Shown: piece by piece, positions 1 through 5,425 of the stretch
How the letters are laid out: each line of letters begins with the position of its first letter
Numbering within the stretch: the stretch's first letter is position 1
NCBI GenBank assembly: GCA_040752115.1
Contig: JBFMFB010000059.1
Coordinates: 1 to 7,074 of the forward strand
Direction of reading: 5' to 3'
DNA: 7,074 nucleotides
Origin: JBFMFB01 sp040752115
Lineage (GTDB): Bacteria > Pseudomonadota > Gammaproteobacteria > Burkholderiales > Sulfuricellaceae
Notes under the pieces: generated by a model
Seen by the model: only the letters and a program-made list of their open reading frames with translations
What the model was told of the DNA's origin: nothing
Databases searched by the model: none
Made by a program: the position numbers and the translations under genes

Positions 1-1
1 A

Positions 2-103
2 TACACCATCGGTTTTAGCAATAACTATCTGATACGAGGCGTGGTTCGCGCCTTGTCCGATGAGGGATTTATCCCGGCAACATTGAACAGAACAGATAAC
101 TGA
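2..103 (+). CDS. C-terminal fragment of an unidentified protein, cut by the window edge
   Basis: An open frame enters from the left edge and ends at TGA 101-103, giving 33 residues ending in IPATLNRTDN. The residues look like an ordinary globular C-terminus with a predicted amphipathic stretch (YLIRGVVRALSDEGF) and no low complexity. I do not recognise the family. Base composition is slightly less GC-rich than the neighbouring genes. The other two + frames are closed early or look non-coding here. With only 33 codons visible the call rests on reading-frame plausibility alone; it could be chance. The full gene lies to the left of the window. Confidence 0.4.
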   Translation, partial: YTIGFSNNYLIRGVVRALSDEGFIPATLNRTDN

Positions 104-153
104 CAGTGGGATGAGTGCAAGCCCGATCCAACAAAATGAAAACGACATCATGA

Positions 154-246
154 GTCACATCGGCCATCCTTGATGCATGGTATCGCGAGAAACTCAAGGA
201 AGCCGTTCCGACGTTGATCGCGAAATGGGAGCTGCTCATGGGTCGA
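154..246 (+). pseudogene. Possible remnant of a YgjP/DUF45-like metal-dependent hydrolase
   Basis: Immediately after an in-frame TGA at 151-153, the frame reads about 31 residues containing LDAWYREKLKEAVP followed by LIAKWELLMG. This resembles the middle of the YgjP-like (DUF45/WLM) hydrolase family, where a W-Y-R-x(3)-K helix is followed by an L-I-x-K-W-E-x-x-M-G segment leading into the R-W-G-S-C motif. After residue G of LLMG the similarity appears to stop: no RWGSC and no HExxH-type zinc motif follows, and the frame runs on into unrelated sequence overlapping the next gene's start. No ATG or good ribosome-binding site precedes it. I read it as a deletion or recombination scar, recognised from memory of the family and not by alignment. 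Confidence 0.35.
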
Positions 247-353
247 ACGCCGCTGGTGTTCGCCCCCGAGAACCCGACCAGAAAGGCGCTGCCTAACTGC
301 CACGTGCGGAGTTTCGACCCGGACGTTACAACTACCGGAATACCCAATTCGAG

Positions 354-361
354 AAAGGAGA
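354..361 (+). promoter_or_regulatory. Strong Shine-Dalgarno for the UPF0173 hydrolase
   Basis: AAAGGAGA lies 4 nt before ATG 366-368. It fixes the start so that the translated N-terminus is a signal peptide. Confidence 0.8.
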
Positions 362-365
362 GAAC

Positions 366-1199
366 ATGCGTGCGTTATCGCTGTTGCGGCTGGTGATCGG
401 TGCGGTTGTTTTCTGGATGGTTGCTTCTTCCGCGGCATATGCCGCCGGGGAAACCGAGCTGACCTGGTACGGGCACGCCGCCTTCAAGATCAGGACGCCT
501 TCGGGCAAGGTGCTGCTGATCGATCCCTGGTTGGCCAACCCGGCCAACAAGAACGGCAAGGAAGATTTGGCGAAACTGGACCGCGCCGATCTGATTCTGG
601 TGACCCACGGCCATTTCGACCATGTCGGCAATGCGGCGGAGATAGCGAGGAAGACCGGCGCCAGGCTGGTGACGACTTTCGATCTGGGCAGGGGGCTCGC
701 CACCTATGGCGGCTATCCGAAGGAGCAGATGGGGTTCGATACCCAGGGCAATTTCGGCGGCGAACTGACGCTGCTGGACGGCGAGGTGAAAATCGCCTTT
801 ATTCCGGCGGTGCACAGTTCAACGGTGGTGGCTCCGGAGGAAAGCGCAGACAAGGATATTCATGACGGCGGCAATCCGGGCGGGTTCCTGGTCAGCATCA
901 AAAACGGCCCGGCGATTTACCATACCGGCGACACCGACCTGTTTTCGGACATGGCGCTGGTTTCCCGTTTCCGCAAGGTGGATGTGATGCTGGCCTGCAT
1001 CGGCGACCACTTCACCATGGGGCCGGAACGGGCGGCGGAGGCAGTCGGGCTGGTCAAGCCGGCCCGGGTCGTTCCCATGCACTACGGTACCTTCCCGGTG
1101 CTGAATGGCACGCCGGAAGCGTTTGCCCAGGCGCTCAAGCGGCTCGGCGTGAAAAGCAGGCTGGAGCTGATGAAAGTGGGCGAGGTTCTGAAATTGTAG
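366..1199 (+). CDS. Exported UPF0173-type metal-dependent hydrolase (metallo-beta-lactamase fold)
   Basis: 277 residues. Residues 1-27 form a signal peptide: Arg near the start, a hydrophobic core, and a likely AYA/A cleavage site, so the enzyme probably acts in the periplasm. The mature part follows the UPF0173/UlaG-like pattern of metallo-beta-lactamase-fold hydrolases. WYGHAAF is at 34-40 and LIDPW at 51-55. The metal motif T-H-G-H-F-D-H (80-86) supplies His81, His83, Asp85 and His86. Further likely ligands are His150 in PAVHSS, Asp189 in YHTGDTDLF, and His239 in PMHYGTF. The family signature IGDHFTMGPERAA is at 222-234. All expected metal ligands are present, so it should be active, but family substrates are mostly unknown; hydrolysis of an ester, lactone or phosphodiester is possible. 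Cytoplasmic members are about 225 residues; the extra length is mainly the signal peptide. It converges with the phosphorylase gene, 32 bp away. Confidence 0.9.
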   Translation: MRALSLLRLVIGAVVFWMVASSAAYAAGETELTWYGHAAFKIRTPSGKVLLIDPWLANPANKNGKEDLAKLDRADLILVTHGHFDHVGNAAEIARKTGARLVTTFDLGRGLATYGGYPKEQMGFDTQGNFGGELTLLDGEVKIAFIPAVHSSTVVAPEESADKDIHDGGNPGGFLVSIKNGPAIYHTGDTDLFSDMALVSRFRKVDVMLACIGDHFTMGPERAAEAVGLVKPARVVPMHYGTFPVLNGTPEAFAQALKRLGVKSRLELMKVGEVLKL

Positions 1200-1210
1200 G
1201 GGCGAGGGAA

Positions 1211-1224
1211 CCTGCTGCAGCAGG
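1211..1224. terminator. Perfect palindrome between convergent stop codons
   Basis: CCTGCTGCAGCAGG is a perfect 14-bp palindrome in the 32-bp gap between two convergent genes. It can fold as a 5-bp stem (CCTGC/GCAGG) with a TGCA loop on either strand, so a shared bidirectional terminator is possible. No T-run follows on either strand, so intrinsic termination would be weak at best. Confidence 0.25.
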
Positions 1225-1231
1225 AACGAAA

Positions 1232-3150
1232 TTACCGGATATAGGCTTCGGTGGCGTAGCGCCGGATCATGCGGTGGCTGTTGAAGAAAGCGGCGTTTTT
1301 GCCGATCGCGCCTTTCATCACGGCGATCCAGCCCGCACGGTTTTGATAGTAGAGCGGCAGCACTTTCTGCTCCAGCTTTTCGTACAGAAATTTCGCATCG
1401 TCGCCGTTGGCGGAGTCCTGGCTGTCGCCGACGGCCCAGCCGGTTATGTCTTCGATGCACCCCTCGATCCACCAGCCGTCGAGAACGCTCAAGCTGGGCA
1501 CGCCGTTGAAAGCTGCCTTCATGCCGCTGGTGCCGGAGGCTTCCAGCGGCCGAAGCGGCGTGTTCAGCCAAACATCCACGCCGGAAATCATGGCCAACGC
1601 AATGTCCATGTCGTAATTCGGCAGATAGGCGATGCGGATGCTGCTGTCGAGCTCGCGGATGTGCGCGTGGAGGGCTTCGATCAGGCGCTTTCCGCCTTCG
1701 TCGCGGGGATGCGCTTTGCCCGCCAGCACCACCTGGAAAGGGAATTGCCGGGCAACGTTTTTGAGCCGATCGAGGTTGGAGAACAGAAGATCCGGCCGCT
1801 TGTAGGCGGTCATGCGGCGAGCGAATCCCAGAATCGGGACTTCCGGCTCCAGCGCTACCCCGCACAGCGTCCCGACTTTTTCGATGAGACGCTGCTTCGC
1901 CTCGGTATGGGCTTGCCAGACGGCATCGTCCGGAATCTGATCTGCGCGGGCGATTAATTCCGGCTCGTGGCACCAGCCTGGCAGGTAGCGATCATACAGG
2001 CGGGAAAAACTTTCGAAGGTCCAGGTATAGGGATGCACCCCGTTGGTGACCGCGTGGACACGGTAGCCTGGGTAGAAGCGGCGGGATACCTCGGCATGGC
2101 GCTTGGCGACGCCGTTGACGTATTCGCTCAGGTTGAGCGCCAGCCGGGTCATGTTGAGGCGGTCTTCGCCGCCGAGCGCTTTCAGCCCGCCGAGATCGAT
2201 GTAATCCCCCAGCATTCGCTGCACCAGATCGTAGGAAAACTGATCGTGCCCTGCCTCGACCGGGGTGTGGGTGGTGAAATTGCATATCTCCCGGACGCGG
2301 GGGATATCNNNNNNNNNNNNNNNNNNNNNNNNNNNNNNNNNNNNNNNNNNNNNNNNNNNNNNNNNNNNNNNNNNNNNNNNNNNNNNNNNNNNNNNNNNNN
2401 NNNNNNNNTCAGCCCGCCGAGATCGATGTAATCCCCCAGCATTCGCTGCACCAGATCGTAGGAAAACTGATCGTGCCCTGCCTCGACCGGGGTGTGGGTG
2501 GTGAAATTGCATATCTCCCGGACGCGGGGGATATCGTAGGGGGATTCGCCGGGGCGCAGATCTTCCTGCGGGTAGGCATAACGCCGGAGAAGTTCCAGCA
2601 CCAGCAGGGCGGAATGCCCTTCGTTCATGTGATACTGGCGTATCTGGAAGCCCAGGGCATTCAGCATGCGTACACCGCCGATGCCCAGCACGATCTCCTG
2701 CTTGAGACGGTAGACTTCGTCGCCGCCGTAAAGAAAATGCGTGATTTCCCGATCTTCCGGGGAGTTTTCGTCCAGATCCGTGTCCAGCAGGATGACCGGC
2801 TCACGGCCGCCCATGTGCCCTTCCAGCACGTAAAGCCAGCCCCGCACCCAGATTTCGCGCCCGTCGATTCTCACTGCGATCTTGGCGTCAAGCGGCGTTG
2901 CCCACTTGCTTGGGTCCCAATAAGCGGGGCGTTCAACCTGATGCCCCTGCGCGTCGATTTCCTGTCGGAAATACCCGGCCCGGCTTACCAGGCTGACGGC
3001 GATCAGCGGCAGCTCCAGATCGGTGCCGGAGCGCATCGTGTCCCCCGCCAGAATGCCCAGGCCGCCGCTGTAAGTGGGGATTTCATTGCGCAGCGCGATC
3101 TCCATTGAAAAATAGGCGATTCGCGCTTCGCGGGCAAATTCATCAAGCAT
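1232..3150 (-). CDS. glgP: Short-form alpha-glucan (glycogen/maltodextrin) phosphorylase, split by an assembly gap
   Basis: Catalyses phosphorolysis of alpha-1,4-glucan to glucose-1-phosphate in the cytoplasm (GT35, PLP-dependent). Start ATG 3148-3150 is preceded by AAAGGAG; stop TAA is at 1232-1234. As printed, the gene is interrupted by 100 Ns and a repeated 127-bp segment. Removing 227 bp restores one frame of 563 residues, to which the following positions refer. RIAYFSMEIALRNEIPTYSG and GLGILAGD (10-37) form the typical N-terminus of the more divergent phosphorylase group (TIGR02094-like). HMNEGH is at 174-179, NGVHPYTW at 294-301, and GFARRMTAYKR at 366-376, which carries the expected Lys/Arg near the phosphate. 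EASGTSGMK is at 461-469, with Lys469 the expected PLP Schiff-base lysine. It lacks the N-terminal DUF3417 region of roughly 850-residue relatives. No other glycogen gene is in the window. The restored junction reads DLGGLKALGGEDRL without a break. Confidence 0.93.
2182..2308. repeat. 127-bp segment identical to 2409-2535 (left contig end)
   Basis: Base-for-base identical to the segment that begins immediately right of the N run. It encodes (minus strand) DIPRVREICNFTTHTPVEAG and the following residues of the phosphorylase. Both copies encode the same stretch once, so this is a duplicated contig end and not a genomic repeat. Confidence 0.97.
2309..2408. other. 100-N scaffold gap, probably spurious
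   Basis: Exactly 100 Ns, the conventional placeholder for a gap of unknown size. Because the two flanks overlap by 127 identical bases, no sequence appears to be missing here. The inserted 227 bp (127 plus 100) is not a multiple of three, which throws the two halves of the phosphorylase into different frames. Confidence 0.95.
2409..2535. repeat. 127-bp segment identical to 2182-2308 (right contig start)
   Basis: Second copy of the contig-end overlap. Its first base is adjacent to the last N and its identity to the left copy ends exactly where the left copy meets the Ns, the pattern expected of two contigs that share one k-mer-sized overlap. Confidence 0.97.
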
Positions 3151-3373
3151 GGTGGGACTCCTTTGTCTTGCTTATTGCCTGGTATCTGGACGAAATGGAT
3201 TTTTGTTCTCTACCGGAAAAAACACAGTTTCCCAGCAACGTTCCCAGTCTCGAAAATGGTCAGCGATTCCGGCTGCATCGCGCCCGACGAGCTTATAGAG
3301 TTTGCTGCAGGCAAAGAATTCCCAGCCGCATATTTTTTCTGGAGCTTCCCCGGCGCCTTTCAGTATGCTGGGT
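3151..3373 (-). other. 223-bp spacer between AdoMet synthetase and phosphorylase
   Basis: The spacer is AT-richer than its neighbours and long enough for a promoter. Apart from the Shine-Dalgarno I see only weak structure. TTCCCAG occurs twice in direct orientation (3229-3235 and 3241-3247, 12-bp period). A small inverted repeat TTTGC-N5-GCAAA lies at 3301-3315. On the minus strand TATAAG at 3292-3297 could be a -10 element, but no convincing -35 accompanies it. No hairpin with a T-run follows the AdoMet synthetase stop, so read-through into the phosphorylase cannot be excluded. Confidence 0.4.
3158..3164 (-). promoter_or_regulatory. Shine-Dalgarno for the glucan phosphorylase
   Basis: AAAGGAG on the minus strand, 7 nt before ATG 3148-3150. 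It supports this start and shows that translation of the phosphorylase is initiated independently of the upstream AdoMet synthetase gene. Confidence 0.8.
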
Positions 3374-4564
3374 TCAAAAAACCGCCACGTTCTCCTCCAG
3401 AATCAGCCCGGTCACCTCATCCGTGCGCTGCAGCCAGCCATTTGCGATGGCGGCAACGCTTTCCCTCAGCCCATTGCTGGCGGCATGGGCAGTACCGATT
3501 TCTATGGCGGCGACCTGCGGGTGGTCGATCGGCTGGCCGATGGCTGAAACGAGCTGCACGCTTACGTTCTCCACTTCGTCGAGCGTGGCGTGGATGTCGC
3601 GCGCCATGAGCGTGGCGAGGACATTGTAGATTTTGCCGACGTGCGCGACGGGATTTTTCCCGGCGGCGGCTTCCAGCGACATCACACGCGCCGGCGTGAT
3701 CAGGCCGCTTACCCGGTTGCCTCGGCCCACCTGGCCGTCGTCGCCCATTTCGGCGCTCAGCCCGGAGACGGTGAGATACAGCCCGTTCTCGTCCTTCGCG
3801 GCAGGATTGTCCAGGGTGTTCAGCCGCAGCGTCGCAGGCGCATCCAGATGGTTCGTGAGGTATTCGTGGATTTGGCCCTTGAGCGCGAAGTAGTGCCTGG
3901 CGCTCTCGATGTGCCTGTCAACGAACGCCAGCGCAATCGTGAAGGTGGTTGCTCCGTTCACGCGATGGCCCATGATCTTGAAATCGTCCCCGGCGCAGGG
4001 AAAGGCCTTTCTGAACTCGGGCGATTTCAGCACGCGCGAGATGCCGAGCACGGCCAGCTCCAGCCGCGAGTAAGGCGCGAAGCCCACGCCGATGGAGGTG
4101 TCGTTCGCCAGCGGAATCGATGCTTCCCGTGCGAACACTTCCTTAAGGTTGCCGCTGCCCTCCTTGATCTCGGTACGGATTTCGAAGCTCTGCGCGCCGG
4201 CGCGGATGTGCCGCGTCAGGTAGCGCTGCGCGGCGGTCAGCGCGATCTGCCGGACGTCTATTTCGTTGCGGATGCAAGTCGCTCGGCCGCAAACGATCAG
4301 CTTGATCGGTTCGACCACTTGTCCGCCGCCGAACCGCGGTGCGCTTTGCCCTGCGACCAGCAGCCCTTTGTCGAGGTTGTGGTGCAGGACCTGCCCGTAC
4401 TCCTGCAGATAGGCCAGCGACAGTTCGCGCGAGACCGCCTCGCACACGCCGTCAGCGATGGAATCGGGATGCCCGATGCCCTTATGCTCGCAAACCTCGA
4501 TTTCGCGCCTGTCGATTGGAACGCAGGAAAACGGTTTGACGACGATATTTCGGCTCGTATGCAT
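3374..4564 (-). CDS. mat: Archaeal-type S-adenosylmethionine synthetase (methionine adenosyltransferase)
   Basis: Makes S-adenosylmethionine from methionine and ATP in the cytoplasm. The 396-residue protein matches the archaeal MAT family (about 400 residues), not bacterial MetK, and is full length. Family motifs in order: CEHKGIGHPDSIADG at 25-39, HHNLDKG at 61-67, EIKEGSGNLKEVF at 132-144, ANDTSIGVGFAP at 153-164, FKIMGHRVNG at 195-204, SAEMGDDGQVGRGNR at 270-284, and AAGKNPVAHVGKIYN at 300-314. No frameshift or lost motif is visible, so it should be active. ATG 4562-4564 is taken as the start; the ribosome-binding site is weak (GGATGG about 4 nt upstream). It is transcribed divergently from the BON lipoprotein, and the intervening region carries an operator-like palindrome. 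Archaeal-type MATs occur sporadically in bacteria, sometimes beside a normal metK; horizontal origin is the usual explanation but cannot be shown from this window. Confidence 0.95.
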   Translation of the reverse strand: MHTSRNIVVKPFSCVPIDRREIEVCEHKGIGHPDSIADGVCEAVSRELSLAYLQEYGQVLHHNLDKGLLVAGQSAPRFGGGQVVEPIKLIVCGRATCIRNEIDVRQIALTAAQRYLTRHIRAGAQSFEIRTEIKEGSGNLKEVFAREASIPLANDTSIGVGFAPYSRLELAVLGISRVLKSPEFRKAFPCAGDDFKIMGHRVNGATTFTIALAFVDRHIESARHYFALKGQIHEYLTNHLDAPATLRLNTLDNPAAKDENGLYLTVSGLSAEMGDDGQVGRGNRVSGLITPARVMSLEAAAGKNPVAHVGKIYNVLATLMARDIHATLDEVENVSVQLVSAIGQPIDHPQVAAIEIGTAHAASNGLRESVAAIANGWLQRTDEVTGLILEENVAVF

Positions 4565-4598
4565 GGAACCATCCAGTCAAGTTCGCCCCGGCTAGCAA

Positions 4599-4614
4599 TG
4601 TACCTCATTGTACA
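4599..4614. promoter_or_regulatory. Operator-like palindrome in the divergent promoter region
   Basis: TGTACCTCATTGTACA contains the inverted repeat TGTAC-N6-GTACA. The half-sites are one helical turn apart, as in many dimeric repressor sites. On the minus strand TACAAT (4607-4612) overlaps the right half-site and could be the -10 of the AdoMet synthetase promoter, giving a leader of about 35 nt, though no good -35 is visible. A second, wider inverted repeat, TAGCAAT (4593-4599) and ATTGCTA (4626-4632), encloses it. A regulator bound here would cover that promoter. The binding protein is unknown. Confidence 0.4.
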
Positions 4615-4724
4615 GCGGAAGGGAGATTGCTATCGGTGTGACGGAACGGGCAACGGCGACTTTGAACCTACTTCGGCAGCGGCTGTCCTTAATTCAAGGG
4701 AGATTCGCAGGTTCGCTATGTTTT

Positions 4725-4730
4725 GGGGGT
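4725..4730 (+). promoter_or_regulatory. Ribosome-binding site for the BON lipoprotein
   Basis: GGGGGT ends 6 nt before ATG 4737-4739. The upstream in-frame ATG at 4608 has no such site and would put 43 residues in front of the signal peptide, so the later start is preferred. Confidence 0.55.
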
Positions 4731-4736
4731 ATCACC

Positions 4737-5048
4737 ATGACATTATTCAATCGGTTTGCCGCTCTATTCTTCGCCATTCTGCTGGCTTCTCTGCTCGGCT
4801 GCGCATCGACGCCGAAACAGGAGGGAACCGGAGAATATCTTGACGATACCGTCATTACCACCAAGGTGAAGGCCGCAATTTTTGGCGAATCCTCGCTGAA
4901 ATCGGCCGAAATCAATGTTGAAACCTTTAAAGGCGTGGTGCAGTTGAGCGGCTTCGTCAGCTCTCAGGCCGCCATCGACAAGGCGGTCGAAATTGCGCGC
5001 AGCGTCAAGGGCGTGAAGTCGGTCAAGAACGCCATGGTGGTCAAGTGA
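4737..5048 (+). CDS. Small BON-domain outer-membrane lipoprotein
   Basis: 103 residues. Residues 1-21 are a lipoprotein signal peptide with lipobox LLGC; Cys22 would be lipidated. The next residue is Ala rather than Asp, which favours sorting to the outer membrane. After a short linker, one BON domain covers about 36-103: a helix (DTVITTKVKAAIF), a strand pair around INVETFKGVVQLSGFV (59-74) with the conserved Gly of GVVQLSG, then a helix (AAIDKAVEIARSV) and the final strand VKSVKNAMVVK. BON domains bind phospholipid or envelope surfaces and occur in OsmY-type stress proteins, so a role in envelope maintenance is likely but unproven. It is divergent from the AdoMet synthetase gene and lies 106 bp before a small hypothetical gene on the same strand. 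Confidence 0.9.
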   Translation: MTLFNRFAALFFAILLASLLGCASTPKQEGTGEYLDDTVITTKVKAAIFGESSLKSAEINVETFKGVVQLSGFVSSQAAIDKAVEIARSVKGVKSVKNAMVVK

Positions 5049-5100
5049 CGGTGAATCGCGCTCCGGGATCCGGGCCGGGGGCGGGCCAATCCCTGGAGGG

Positions 5101-5118
5101 CCGCGGGAATCGCCGCGG
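5101..5118 (+). terminator. GC-rich hairpin after the BON lipoprotein gene
   Basis: CCGCGG-GAATCG-CCGCGG can form a 6-bp all-GC stem with a 6-nt loop, 52 nt after the BON stop codon. No T-run follows, so it may slow polymerase or shield the transcript 3' end without being a classic intrinsic terminator. The surrounding 50 bp are also strongly GC-rich. Confidence 0.3.
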
Positions 5119-5154
5119 GGTGGCTATTCAAAATGGAAAACTTGCCGGAAAAAA

Positions 5155-5397
5155 ATGAAGAAAACCGAGACAAAGAAGACAGGCGCGCGGGCTGGCAAAC
5201 CGCCGGCAAAGACATCGGCCGAGCCCGTTCCGAAACCCAAACCGGCCCCGGCAGGCGGCCCGAGCGATGCGGAGCTGCGCAAGATGACCGCGGCCATCCT
5301 GGAAAAATTGAAGTCACCGAAGCACCCGCCCAGCGTGGTCATCCTGGAGGCATTGCAGCAGGTGCGGGACAAGACGCTGGCGATGAAAGGCAAGTAG
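5155..5397 (+). CDS. Small Lys/Pro/Ala-rich hypothetical protein
   Basis: 80 residues, not recognised. It has two parts. Residues 1-36 are low-complexity and basic, rich in Lys, Pro, Ala and Thr (KKTETKKTGARAGKPPAKTS and similar), resembling the disordered tails of histone H1-like nucleoid proteins. Residues 37-80 look helical: SDAELRKMTAAILEKLKS, then PKHPPSVVILEALQQVRDK. The protein is strongly basic. Codon third positions are mostly G or C like the neighbours, which supports real coding, and GGAA ends 4 nt before the ATG. No signal peptide or membrane segment is seen, so it is probably cytoplasmic. It sits 106 bp after the BON gene and converges on the protease gene with 28 bp between stops. 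Nucleic-acid binding is a guess from composition only. Confidence 0.6.
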   Translation: MKKTETKKTGARAGKPPAKTSAEPVPKPKPAPAGGPSDAELRKMTAAILEKLKSPKHPPSVVILEALQQVRDKTLAMKGK

Positions 5398-5405
5398 TCC
5401 GAAAT

Positions 5406-5418
5406 CGCCGCGACGGCG
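5406..5418. terminator. Short GC hairpin between convergent stop codons
   Basis: CGCCG-CGA-CGGCG lies within the 28-bp gap between the small hypothetical gene and the protease gene. The stem is 5 bp with a 3-nt loop and no T-run, so it is a weak candidate for a shared terminator. Confidence 0.2.
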
Positions 5419-5425
5419 GCGCGCT

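Noticed and set aside
2182..2535. True tandem duplication or phage/IS insertion inside the phosphorylase
   Set aside because: Copies are exactly identical, exactly flush with the Ns, and encode one protein segment once. There are no terminal inverted repeats or transposase. A contig-end overlap explains everything.
3258..3400. Possible small + strand protein beginning MVSDSGCIAPDELIEFAAGK in the spacer before the AdoMet synthetase stop
   Set aside because: The first 40 residues look protein-like, but there is no good ribosome-binding site, and the frame runs into antisense sequence of the AdoMet synthetase. I recognise no family.
4565..4736. SAM-sensing riboswitch upstream of the AdoMet synthetase gene
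   Set aside because: The predicted leader is short, and I do not see the stem-loop layout of known SAM riboswitch classes, nor a terminator hairpin before the start codon.
3590..4843. 417-codon open frame on the + strand across the AdoMet synthetase gene
   Set aside because: It is antisense to a full-length gene with all family motifs, has no recognisable domain, and results from the GC-rich codon pattern of the opposite strand. The same applies to the long + strand frame at 5555-6325 opposite the protease and the minus-strand frame at 819-1973.
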